DNA from: Acetobacter orientalis
Lineage (GTDB): Bacteria > Pseudomonadota > Alphaproteobacteria > Acetobacterales > Acetobacteraceae
Reading direction: 5' to 3'
NCBI RefSeq assembly: GCF_000963965.1
Contig: NZ_BAMX01000024.1
Coordinates: forward strand, 186,001 to 250,000
Length of the DNA stretch: 64,000 bases
The notes beneath the pieces are model-generated. The model did no database searches. It was not told the DNA's origin and was given only the letters and a program-made list of their open reading frames with translations. Position numbers and translations under genes: made by a program. This document shows positions 1 to 7,599 of this stretch, in pieces; the first letter of the stretch is position 1; the number at the start of each line of letters is the position of its first letter.

Positions 1-342
1 AAGGGTGGCCGGTTGGGTATGCTGGTAGACCAAAAAATGAACGACGGTGTAGAAGCCAGCTTTTTTGGCTTGCCCGCCATGACAGCTCCGGCCTTGGCCG
101 CTATGGCCCTTAAATATCGTTGCCCGGTTATACCCGGTTATGTTGAACGCTTAGGCCCTGCCCGTTTGCGTATTGTTGTTCAGCCCCCCCTTACCTTGCC
201 CAATACGGGCAATAAGCAGCAAGACTTGGCGGCATTGGTACAAATGGTAAACGACCAGTTGGAAAGTTGGATACGCCAAAAGCCAGAAAGCTGGCTATGG
301 CTCCATAAACGCTGGCCCAAGTCTTTTTACAAAAAGCACTAG
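1..342 (+). CDS. Lipid A biosynthesis lauroyl-type acyltransferase (LpxL/HtrB family), C-terminal part
   Basis: The reading frame is open from the first base and stops with TAG at 340-342, so only the last 113 residues are visible. They match the end of the LpxL/HtrB lysophospholipid acyltransferase family: a VDQK element (residues 9-12) followed by a conserved FFG-P-x-x-T block, a long hydrophobic-aliphatic stretch and a C-terminal WLWLHKRWP-like ending typical of these enzymes. Family members transfer a fatty acyl chain from acyl-ACP to the Kdo2-lipid A precursor at the inner membrane. The HX4D catalytic motif would lie upstream of the window. Other members of the superfamily cannot be excluded without the N-terminus. 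Confidence 0.8.
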   Translation, partial: KGGRLGMLVDQKMNDGVEASFFGLPAMTAPALAAMALKYRCPVIPGYVERLGPARLRIVVQPPLTLPNTGNKQQDLAALVQMVNDQLESWIRQKPESWLWLHKRWPKSFYKKH

Positions 343-443
343 CTAAAGTATTTCGTACAAGATTGTTTTTGGCTCGGGTGTCGCGTCTATGTGTACTTGG
401 GGGTATGGTGCACAGAAAGTTCTGATTATGGAAAGCGCACAAT

Positions 444-1241
444 ATGCCCTCATTTAGCCCTGCTATAGCTTACCGCCTTGAAGCCGCCCGCGCTGTTGTG
501 CATGACGCAGCCCGCTTGGCTATGTCTATGCGGCCAGCAGCAGGTGGGCCTGTTGGCACCCAAAAGGCAGCTCAAGACTGGTTAACGGAAACTGATGGCG
601 CGGTAGAAGCTTTTATTGCCGAGCGTATGACTGCTCTTTTTCCTGAAGATGGTTTTCAGGGGGAAGAAGGCGGCATGGCCCGCGAAGGGCAATTGCGTTG
701 GGTGGTTGACCCCATTGATGGCACATCCAACTATGCACGTGGGCGTAACCGGTGGTGCGTATCACTTGGTTTATTAGAAGGCGATACACCGGTCGCAGGT
801 GTTATCGAAGCCCCGGCATTAAGGGAAGTATATACAGCCCTGTTAGGGCACGGTGCGTTTTTAAATGGTAAGCGTATTCAGGCCTCTCCGGTAAAAGACC
901 CTGCCAGCGCCATGATTGAAATGGGGTGGAGCAACCGGGTACCCAAAGCGGTCTTTATTGAAAAGATAGACGCCATTATGAGCTTGGGTGCTATGCCACG
1001 TTCTGGTGGCTCTGGCGCTTTGGCATTGGCTGATGTGGCCTGTGGTCGCCTTGATGGCTATATCGAGATCGTTATTAATTTATGGGACGTTGCTGCTGCT
1101 TTACCCCTTTTGGCTGAGGCCGGTGCCTGTGTTTCCCCCTTCTTACACACTGGCGGCCTTACTGGCCCGGCTACTATTTTGGCGGCAAACCCGCATATTG
1201 CGCAAACGCTGTCTGAGGCTGTTGCTATTCCACTAAAGTAA
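444..1241 (+). CDS. Inositol monophosphatase family protein
   Basis: A 265-residue protein of usual IMPase-family length. It has the full metal-binding set: GEEGG with E74/E75, the WVVDPIDGTSNY signature with D89 and D92, and LWDVAAA with D215 near the end. These Mg2+-dependent phosphatases hydrolyse inositol-1-phosphate, histidinol phosphate, fructose-1,6-bisphosphate or PAP. The sequence does not decide the substrate. A second family member at 16398-17210 looks more like HisN, so this copy is more likely SuhB/IMPase-like. The start has a GGAAAG ribosome-binding site 8 bases upstream. It follows the acyltransferase end by about 100 bases and may share its transcript. Confidence 0.85.
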   Translation: MPSFSPAIAYRLEAARAVVHDAARLAMSMRPAAGGPVGTQKAAQDWLTETDGAVEAFIAERMTALFPEDGFQGEEGGMAREGQLRWVVDPIDGTSNYARGRNRWCVSLGLLEGDTPVAGVIEAPALREVYTALLGHGAFLNGKRIQASPVKDPASAMIEMGWSNRVPKAVFIEKIDAIMSLGAMPRSGGSGALALADVACGRLDGYIEIVINLWDVAAALPLLAEAGACVSPFLHTGGLTGPATILAANPHIAQTLSEAVAIPLK

Positions 1242-1260
1242 GTCCCGTAAAATGTGCGGT

Positions 1261-1288
1261 TTGCAAAGTCATGCTACCGCCATAATAT
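1261..1288 (+). promoter_or_regulatory. Candidate sigma70-type promoter for the SYLF gene
   Basis: TTGCAA at 1261-1266 and TAATAT at 1283-1288 are separated by 16 bases, close to the sigma70 consensus. They lie about 50 bases upstream of the start at 1337, which has its own AAGGAG ribosome-binding site. Found by eye, so tentative. Confidence 0.4.
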
Positions 1289-1336
1289 CCTGTTTTTTTG
1301 TTATGAAATTTTACGACCCACAAGGAGAACCTCGCC

Positions 1337-2185
1337 ATGCGGTCATTTTACCGCTTTACGTCCTGCTCATTGGCTGTAGGGGTAGCCGCTCTTCTTCTGG
1401 GCGCGCCAGTTGGTGTGGCTCATGCCGCAGATAACGGGCAAATACTTGTTGATAAAGCAGCTTTGACCGTACAGGATATTTTTGTTGGGGCAACAGCCAC
1501 GACACCCGTGGTCACCAACCTTGCCAAGGCACGCGCTGTTATGGTGTGCCCCTCTATTTTTCGTATGTCAGTGGTTTTTGGTGGGGCTGGTGGTGGCTGT
1601 GTGCTGCTTGCGCGTGATGCCAGAGGATCTTGGTCTGACCCTGCTTTTTATAAGCTTGGTACCGCATCTTTTGGTATTCAACTGGGCGTACAAAGTTCTG
1701 CCGTGATGTTTTTTGTCATGACAGACCGCGGTTTGCAGGCCCTGTTAGATAGCCAGTTCCAGTTTGGGGCTAATGCGGGTGTATCTTTTGCAACACTCAG
1801 TAGCAATGCTGAACGTGGGAATGCTGGTGCGCGAAATACAGACATTCTGGTAGCGCAGAAATCTCAGGGGTTGTTCGCTGGTGCTTCGTTGGCGGGCACA
1901 AAACTAACCGTGAATAGCGATGTAAACCGCAAATATTATTCTCAAACCGTTGGGCCAGAAGATATTGTGGTGACCATGCGTGTGAATAACCCTGGTGCAG
2001 ACCCGCTTAGAAGCGTTTTAATGCGCTATAGCAAATTGGCAGGCACACAGGCCGCGGTTCAGAAAACCTCTGGGACAGCAGCTTTTCAACCAACAAACTT
2101 GAATGACACTGTGCCAAACTATACCAGTAATGGCGAAAGCAGTGTGGGTGCCGTGCAGAACGAAAGCCTAAAGCCCCTTAAATAA
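1337..2185 (+). CDS. Secreted SYLF/Ysc84-domain lipid-binding protein
   Basis: 282 residues. The N-terminus has a positively charged start, a hydrophobic core and a VAHA|AD cleavage site after residue 30, so export is predicted. The mature part matches the SYLF (Ysc84/DUF500) domain: a conserved AKARAVMVCPS block, glycine-rich GGAGGGCVLLAR, then GxQ-x-G-V-Q-S and the 'FGANAGVSFAT' and 'QSQGLFAGASL'-type blocks. The domain binds phosphoinositides in eukaryotes; the role of bacterial periplasmic members is poorly defined. The start is preceded by AAGGAGAACC. A strong terminator follows at 2203-2240. About 60 C-terminal residues beyond the domain look disordered and are rich in N, S and T. Confidence 0.85.
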   Translation: MRSFYRFTSCSLAVGVAALLLGAPVGVAHAADNGQILVDKAALTVQDIFVGATATTPVVTNLAKARAVMVCPSIFRMSVVFGGAGGGCVLLARDARGSWSDPAFYKLGTASFGIQLGVQSSAVMFFVMTDRGLQALLDSQFQFGANAGVSFATLSSNAERGNAGARNTDILVAQKSQGLFAGASLAGTKLTVNSDVNRKYYSQTVGPEDIVVTMRVNNPGADPLRSVLMRYSKLAGTQAAVQKTSGTAAFQPTNLNDTVPNYTSNGESSVGAVQNESLKPLK

Positions 2186-2202
2186 AAGCCAACCCTATTT
2201 AT

Positions 2203-2240
2203 AAACACACCCAAGGGGTATTTACCTTTGGGTGTGTTTT
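2203..2240. terminator. Bidirectional intrinsic terminator
   Basis: AAACACACCCAAGG (2203-2216) pairs with CCTTTGGGTGTGTTT (2225-2239), giving about 13 base pairs. T-rich sequence follows on the plus strand. It sits between the convergent SYLF gene and mltG and can serve both. Confidence 0.8.
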
Positions 2241-2252
2241 CAAAGCACGTCT

Positions 2253-3224
2253 TTATTTTTTAAGCGTTTTACGAAACTCCGAAACATTTTTATTATGCTC
2301 GGCTAAGGTATTGGCAAAATTGTGCCCCCCTCTGCCGTTTGCAACAAAATAAAGCATATCACCCTTTGCTGGGTGTGCGGCCGCTTGCAGGGCAGATAAA
2401 CCGGGTGAGCAAATTGGTCCCGGTGGTAACCCGGCATATAGGTACGTATTATATGCACTGGCATTTTGTAGCTCAGCATGTGTTAAGCCATGCCCGAGTG
2501 GTGTTTTGCCTGCCGTTAGCCCGTAAATTACAGTTGGGTCGGTTTGCAGTTTTATGCCTGCATTAAGTCTATTGATGAAAACGCGAGCCACTTCAGGGCG
2601 CTCTTCCGGCACAGATGTTTCTTTCTCAATTAAAGAAGCCAGTGTTACGAGAGCGTGTTTGTTTGGTATTTCAGAAATAACTTCACGGTTTTGCCAAAGG
2701 TTTTCAAGAGTGTGAGCCATTGCCGTTTGGGTACTGGCAAGGGCATTGCTACGCGTGGTGTTACGCAAAAATTTGTAGGTTTGAGGTTGGACGCTGCCTT
2801 CTTCAGGCAGTGGGGTTTGCCCTGTTAAAAACGCAGCATTCTCAAATATTTCTTGAATTTGATAAGCTGAAAGACCTTCCGGAATGGTCAGCTTATGGAG
2901 CACCGGGTGAGCGTGCCGCAAAATCCATAACACTTGTTTAAGTGAAGAGTTGGCAGGAAAACTCAATTCCGCAGCATGCAACTGCCCTTGGTGCCGGGTT
3001 AGCTGAATAGCGAGTAAGGCTACATATTCAGCGACCATACCAGGTGGTAGAACATGGGCTGATTGCAAGGTATGAATTGTACTACGGTAATTTCCTTGCG
3101 GAATTACGACGTCAGTATCCTGCGTGAGTGGGCCGGGTTGTGTATAACCAGCCCATAATTTCACACCTACTGCGCCTCCCCCAAGAAGGAGAAGGCTGAG
3201 TAGTAAAAAAACAGTTTTGCGCAT
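2253..3224 (-). CDS. mltG: Endolytic peptidoglycan transglycosylase MltG (YceG family)
   Basis: 323 residues, usual length. A transmembrane anchor spans about residues 5-22, followed by a periplasmic YceG domain. The catalytic glutamate lies in ASLIEKET (E200), followed by the conserved VFINRL, QTDPTVIYG, YNTYL-x-x-GLPPGPI and LYFVA blocks. MltG cleaves nascent glycan strands at the inner membrane and sets their length. It follows fabF by 42 bases on the same strand. The fab cluster followed by mltG is a common bacterial arrangement, so it is probably co-transcribed. Confidence 0.95.
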   Translation of the reverse strand: MRKTVFLLLSLLLLGGGAVGVKLWAGYTQPGPLTQDTDVVIPQGNYRSTIHTLQSAHVLPPGMVAEYVALLAIQLTRHQGQLHAAELSFPANSSLKQVLWILRHAHPVLHKLTIPEGLSAYQIQEIFENAAFLTGQTPLPEEGSVQPQTYKFLRNTTRSNALASTQTAMAHTLENLWQNREVISEIPNKHALVTLASLIEKETSVPEERPEVARVFINRLNAGIKLQTDPTVIYGLTAGKTPLGHGLTHAELQNASAYNTYLYAGLPPGPICSPGLSALQAAAHPAKGDMLYFVANGRGGHNFANTLAEHNKNVSEFRKTLKK

Positions 3225-3266
3225 GCTTTCTGTTTATTCCCTCTTGCGAGGGAATAAAAGATTTTA

Positions 3267-4625
3267 TCAAACGCCTCTGACCAGCAGGCTGGCGTTAGTG
3301 CCGCCAAAGCCAAAGCTGTTAGAAAGCGCAATGTTGATATTACGCTGCTGCGCTGTGTGTGCAATGCGGTCGATCACGCTTTCGCGCGATGGATTGTCGA
3401 GGTTAAGCGTAGGCGGTGCTACGTTATCTCTAATGGCAAGCATGCAGAACATAGCTTCCACTGCACCAGCAGCCCCTAACAGATGCCCGGTAGCTGACTT
3501 TGTAGAAGACATAGCTAAATTACGAGCGTCTTCAGCAAAAAGACGTTCTACAGCTTCCAGTTCTAGGTCGTCAGCCATGGTGGAGGTGCCATGTGCGTTA
3601 ACGTACTGTACGTCTGCAGGTGTAATGCCAGCACTTTTGAGTGCAGAGCGCATGGCGCGGAAAGCCCCATAATGCCCTTCTGCCGGTGCGGTAATGTGGT
3701 ACGCATCGCCAGACATGCCGTAGCCAATAACTTCGGCATAAATTTTGGCACCACGTGCTTTGGCGTGCTCGTACTCTTCCAGCACGACAACACCAGCACC
3801 TTCACCCATAACAAAGCCATCACGGTCTTTGTCCCACGGGCGAGAAGCCTGTTGTGGCGTCTCATTAAAGCCGGTTGAAAGCGCACGTGCTGAGCAGAAG
3901 CCTGCAATGCCCAGTGGGCACACGGTTGCTTCGGCACCACCTGCAACCATGACATCGGCATCGCCTAACATAATAAGGCGTGCTGCATCACCAATCGCAT
4001 GAACACCAGTTGCACAAGCCGTCACCACAGAGTGGTTGGGGCCTTGAAACCCGTATTTGATCGACACATGCCCAGAGACAAGGTTGATCAATGCTGATGG
4101 GATAAAGAAGGGTGAGAGGCGCTTGGCGCGGCCTTCATGCACGGTAATAGACGCATCATAAATGGTTTGCAGGCCACCAATGCCTGAACCAATCATAACG
4201 CCTGTCGCGCATTTATCTTCTTCGGTCTGAGGTTTCCAACCAGAATCCTCCACAGCCTCAGTCGCAGCAACCAGCCCCATATGAATGAAGCGATCCATCT
4301 TGCGCTGATCTTTGACCGGCACCCAGTCAGAAAGCGTGAGCTTTCCTTCAGCCGTTGGGCCTTCTGGTACTTGCCCCGCTACCTGCGCAGGCAGATCGCT
4401 TGGGTCAAAATGTGTAATTCGGCCAATCCCGCTTTCACCAGCGATCAGACGTGACCATACGTTTTCGACACCGAGGCCAAGCGGCCCCACCATGCCCATA
4501 CCGGTGACGACAACGCGTCTCCGGCCCGAATTTGCTCCGGCCGACTGTAGCAAACCAGCCCGCTCCCCGCTTGAATCTGTTTGGTCCCTCAAGGAGCGAG
4601 GGACCCCATACTGACTTAAAGACAA
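3267..4625 (-). CDS. fabF: 3-oxoacyl-ACP synthase II (KASII)
   Basis: Condensing enzyme that elongates acyl-ACP with malonyl-ACP. The Cys-His-His triad is visible: C204 in TACATG, H345 in NAHGTST and H381 in ATGHLLGAAG (numbered from the TTG start). Read from TTG at 4625 the protein has 452 residues, with about 35 residues before the usual RRVVVTGMG beginning. There is no in-frame ATG before the core, so the start is non-ATG; an internal TTG at about codon 25 is an alternative. The acpP stop lies 10 bases upstream, indicating translational linkage. Confidence 0.95.
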   Translation of the reverse strand: MSLSQYGVPRSLRDQTDSSGERAGLLQSAGANSGRRRVVVTGMGMVGPLGLGVENVWSRLIAGESGIGRITHFDPSDLPAQVAGQVPEGPTAEGKLTLSDWVPVKDQRKMDRFIHMGLVAATEAVEDSGWKPQTEEDKCATGVMIGSGIGGLQTIYDASITVHEGRAKRLSPFFIPSALINLVSGHVSIKYGFQGPNHSVVTACATGVHAIGDAARLIMLGDADVMVAGGAEATVCPLGIAGFCSARALSTGFNETPQQASRPWDKDRDGFVMGEGAGVVVLEEYEHAKARGAKIYAEVIGYGMSGDAYHITAPAEGHYGAFRAMRSALKSAGITPADVQYVNAHGTSTMADDLELEAVERLFAEDARNLAMSSTKSATGHLLGAAGAVEAMFCMLAIRDNVAPPTLNLDNPSRESVIDRIAHTAQQRNINIALSNSFGFGGTNASLLVRGV

Positions 4626-4635
4626 AAAGGCCTAC

Positions 4636-4875
4636 TCAGGCAGCTTTCTGCTTTTCAATGTAGTCAATGGCGTCTTTCACTGTAGCGATTTTTTCTGCAG
4701 CGTCTTCCGGAATTTCAACATTGAAGGCTTCTTCGAAAGCCATAACGAGTTCTACGGTGTCGAGGCTGTCTGCGCCCAGATCGTCGATGAATGACGCTTC
4801 TGGCGTAACCTTGCTTTCTTCAACACCGAGGTGCTCGACTACAATTTTCTTAACCTTATCAGCGATTTCGCTCAT
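4636..4875 (-). CDS. acpP: Acyl carrier protein
   Basis: 79 residues, strongly acidic, with the phosphopantetheine attachment serine S37 in GADSLDT. ACP carries growing acyl chains for the Fab enzymes on either side, and also supplies lipid A synthesis. An AGGAAG ribosome-binding site lies upstream. It is separated from fabG by 270 bases holding several hairpins (see 4876-5145), the only large gap in the cluster, so acpP probably has its own promoter or leader control. Confidence 0.98.
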   Translation of the reverse strand: MSEIADKVKKIVVEHLGVEESKVTPEASFIDDLGADSLDTVELVMAFEEAFNVEIPEDAAEKIATVKDAIDYIEKQKAA

Positions 4876-5145
4876 CTGTCTCTGCTTCCTGTATGCCCCA
4901 GAACTGGGGCCAGTTATCTAGGCGCTTAATAACCCAGCTTTCTTGTTGCATGCGTAATAAGAGCTGTGTGGCTCTTGCTGCATGCAACAGGATTGCGGGC
5001 GCATAGCACGTTTCTTTGGTTCAAGCCAACCACGAACCACCTCAAGAAGGTTCCAGAGGGCGTGCTTGGCACCATTTACGGTGCCTGTCTGCCACATCTG
5101 AAAGCATTTTGCACGACTTGTTGTGCAATATTACCCGAGGCGGGC
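4876..5145 (-). promoter_or_regulatory. Structured fabG-acpP intergenic region with four hairpins
   Basis: Read on the minus strand from fabG to acpP, the gap holds four inverted repeats. They are TTGCAC/GTGCAA (5109-5128), GGCACC/GGTGCC (5068-5085), a compound hairpin (4944-4989) with outer 10-bp arms TGTTGCATGC/GCATGCAACA and inner arms AAGAGC/GCTCTT, and GCCCCAG/CTGGGGC (4895-4910). The last lies about 20 bases before the acpP start, just upstream of the AGGAAG ribosome-binding site. None carries a clear U-run, so these are not standard intrinsic terminators. A promoter for acpP must lie here or in fabG; a weak TTGGCT...TATGCG pair is the only candidate I saw. Confidence 0.5.
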
Positions 5146-5889
5146 TTAAATCATAGCCATACCGCCATTTACATGCAGGGTAGAACCTGTAACCCAGCCA
5201 GCCTCGTCTGAGCAGAGGTAGAGTACTGCTGCTGCAATATCTTCTGGTTTGCCCAAGCGGCCAAGCGGTATCTGGCTTTGCAGTTTTTCTTTTTGGGCTT
5301 CAGGCAAAACATCGGTCATGGCGGTAACAATAAAGCCTGGGGCCACAACGTTAACCGTTACCCCTCTTGAGCCCGCTTCCTGCGCTAAAGACTTGGTCAT
5401 ACCAACCATGCCAGCTTTGGCGGCAGAATAATTGGCCTGCCCAGCATTGCCAGTTGCCCCAACAACAGAGGCAATGTTGACAATACGGCCCGCACGGCGG
5501 CGCAGCATGCCTTTAAGCGCAGAGCGGCACAGACGGAAGGGTGAAGACAGGTCAACATTGATAACCTGATCCCAGTCTTCATCTTTCATGCGCAGAGCCA
5601 AAGTGTCCCGCGTTAGGCCAGCGTTGTTGATGAGAATATCAACCGGTGCTCCAGCTTTTTCTTCTGCTTTAGCAATAAGGCTGTTTGCTTCTTCCGGCTC
5701 AGAAAGGTTGGCGGCAACATAATAAACCCGTTCTGACCCCAAAGCAGCGGCTTGTTGTTGCAGCACTGCTTCACGCGTGCCCGACAAGACAACGGTAGCA
5801 CCCTGTGCATGGAGTGTTGCAGCAATAGCGCTGCCAATACCGCCCGAAGCGCCGGTTACAAGGGCAACCTTACCATCAAGTCTAAACAT
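5146..5889 (-). CDS. fabG: 3-oxoacyl-ACP reductase
   Basis: 247 residues, a classical short-chain dehydrogenase. It has the NADPH-binding TGASGGIG (residues 12-19), NNAG near residue 88, and the catalytic S141, Y154 and K158. It reduces the 3-oxoacyl-ACP made by FabF/FabH in the second step of each elongation cycle. It follows fabD by 20 bases, and its place between fabD and acpP supports the fatty acid role over the many other SDR functions. The C-terminal VTGSTLHVNGGMAM ending is typical of FabG. Confidence 0.95.
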   Translation of the reverse strand: MFRLDGKVALVTGASGGIGSAIAATLHAQGATVVLSGTREAVLQQQAAALGSERVYYVAANLSEPEEANSLIAKAEEKAGAPVDILINNAGLTRDTLALRMKDEDWDQVINVDLSSPFRLCRSALKGMLRRRAGRIVNIASVVGATGNAGQANYSAAKAGMVGMTKSLAQEAGSRGVTVNVVAPGFIVTAMTDVLPEAQKEKLQSQIPLGRLGKPEDIAAAVLYLCSDEAGWVTGSTLHVNGGMAMI

Positions 5890-5909
5890 TCTCGTGTATC
5901 TCTCTGTTA

Positions 5910-6854
5910 TTAAAAGTTTTTCAGAAAATTTTCTATGTCGGCTGGAGTGCCAATAGAAAGGCTGGTCACTTCACTGTCGATACGGCGCACGAGGCCGGAG
6001 AGCACTTTGCCTGCACCAATTTCAACAAATGTATCAATGCCCATGCCAGCCATTGCTTCCACGCTTTCGCGCCACCGTACGCGGCCTGTAATTTGGCGGG
6101 TCAGGTTGGTACGAATCGCATCAGCGTCGGTCTCTTTATCGGCTGTAACGTTAGCGATTATGGGCACAATAGGGGCTGCAATGTCTGTTTTTGCGAGTGC
6201 TTCAGCCATAACCTCTTCGGCAGGCTGCATGAGCGAGCTATGAAAAGGTGCCGAAACAGGTAGCTTTAAGGCACGCTTTATTTTCATTTCTTTCGCTAAA
6301 TCAACAGCTCTTTCAATGGCATCCATTTTGCCAGAAATAACAATTTGGCCGCCGCCATTGTCGTTCGCGATTTCGAGAACACTGCCCTTACCAGCTTCAG
6401 CGCAGATTTCTTGCACTTGGGCTAAGGTGCCACCAATAATGGCAGCCATGCCGCCCTCACCTGCTGGCACGGCTTTTTGCATAGCAAGCCCGCGTAGGCG
6501 CAACAAACGCGCAGCATCCTGCACACTAAAAGAGCGTCCAGCAGCTAACGCCGCATATTCCCCCAAGGAGTGGCCCGCTAAGAGAGAGACCTTGCCCCCA
6601 AGATCTAAACCGCCTTCTGTTTCCAGCACGCGCAACACAGCCATTGAAACGGCCATAAGGGCGGGTTGCGTATTTTCTGTGCTGGTCAGAGTGTCCATTG
6701 GGCCTTCAAAAATAATTTTTGAAAGCTTTTCGCCTAAGGCATCGTCAACTTCTTCAAACACGGCACGTGCTGCGGGAAAAGCCTGTGCGAGTTCAGCGCC
6801 CATACCAACGGATTGGCTGCCCTGCCCCGGAAAAACAAAAGCGTAAACGGACAT
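5910..6854 (-). CDS. fabD: Malonyl-CoA:ACP transacylase
   Basis: 314 residues, usual length. It shows GQGSQSVGM near the N-terminus, the nucleophile S96 in GHSLGEYAAL, and the catalytic histidine H205 in SAPFHSSLM. It loads malonate from CoA onto ACP to start fatty acid elongation. It is the first gene of the fabD-fabG-acpP-fabF-mltG run. The 186-base space upstream (6855-7040) should contain the cluster promoter. Confidence 0.97.
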   Translation of the reverse strand: MSVYAFVFPGQGSQSVGMGAELAQAFPAARAVFEEVDDALGEKLSKIIFEGPMDTLTSTENTQPALMAVSMAVLRVLETEGGLDLGGKVSLLAGHSLGEYAALAAGRSFSVQDAARLLRLRGLAMQKAVPAGEGGMAAIIGGTLAQVQEICAEAGKGSVLEIANDNGGGQIVISGKMDAIERAVDLAKEMKIKRALKLPVSAPFHSSLMQPAEEVMAEALAKTDIAAPIVPIIANVTADKETDADAIRTNLTRQITGRVRWRESVEAMAGMGIDTFVEIGAGKVLSGLVRRIDSEVTSLSIGTPADIENFLKNF

Positions 6855-7040
6855 TTTACCTACTGTTTCTATCTATTTTCAGCTCTGCGAAAACAGGAGC
6901 TATCGAAGAGTGCCAAAGCGTAAGTGGGCTTTAGAGAGATGGCGTAAACGGACAGCTTGACACCTGCATTACGCAGGTCTTAGCAGCCAATAACAGTCCA
7001 AGGCTCTGGCAAGAGTTGGCGAAAGATACGCCGCCAGCCT

Positions 7041-7592
7041 TTAGCGCACAATACGCCAAAGCAGCACAAGCAAACTGTCCCATAATGTTGCGAGTATTTC
7101 GTGGGCAACAATAAGCAAGACTTTCGCGTAACTGCTTTGTGGGAAGATTGGGAATGGGTGGTACGGTACTGCGTGGGGCATCCATCCTGCTAAGCGCAGT
7201 AAAACCCAACATCGGGGTGCATGATAGGTACTGGTGGCAAAATACAGAGGCGCTCTTTTGGGGTGCTTAAGGCGGCGTAAAACTGCCGAGCAGGCTTTGA
7301 TAGAGGCAAACGTATCAGAAGCCGTGTCTTCCAACAAAATGGAAGTGTCCGGGATAGCGTGCGCATGCAGAAGCTTGCGCATAACGCTGGCTTCTGTTTG
7401 TGCGTTTTTTTGGGCACCGCCTGTTGGTATATAGAGAATGGCAGGCTGAGATTGGCCGAAGCGCACAGCTGCAGCAACCCTATTACGCAGTGTTTGCGTA
7501 GGGCTACCATCAGGCTTGAGTGCCGCACCAAATAAAAGCAGCGGCTTTTGCGGCGTAGCGTGTCGTGTTGTGCGTAGCTTATGGGTTTGCAT
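7041..7592 (-). CDS. YdcF-like (DUF218) protein
   Basis: 183 residues. It has the DUF218/YdcF pattern: a first strand ending LLFGAAL-x-x-DG, PTGG, a conserved LEDTASDTFASI segment (family ELxSxxTxEN type), and STYHAPR matching the usual (S/T)xxxHxxR element. YdcF binds S-adenosylmethionine in E. coli; relatives such as SanA and ElyC act in envelope maintenance. There is no convincing signal peptide, but the C-terminus (about residues 155-180) is hydrophobic and may be a membrane segment. It lies 7 bases after the methyltransferase gene, so the two are probably one transcript. Confidence 0.75.
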   Translation of the reverse strand: MQTHKLRTTRHATPQKPLLLFGAALKPDGSPTQTLRNRVAAAVRFGQSQPAILYIPTGGAQKNAQTEASVMRKLLHAHAIPDTSILLEDTASDTFASIKACSAVLRRLKHPKRAPLYFATSTYHAPRCWVLLRLAGWMPHAVPYHPFPIFPQSSYAKVLLIVAHEILATLWDSLLVLLWRIVR

Positions 7593-7599
7593 AGAGCCC

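Noticed and set aside
6316-6846. Long plus-strand ORF opposite fabD
   Set aside because: Antisense shadow of fabD; the residue pattern reflects its codon bias.
6841-6954. Direct repeat GCGTAAACGGACA at 6841-6853 and 6942-6954
   Set aside because: Two 13-base copies only, one inside fabD; no mobile element or target-site features around them.
6961-6979. ACCTGC/GCAGGT hairpin as a terminator after the YdcF-like gene
   Set aside because: Short stem without U-run.
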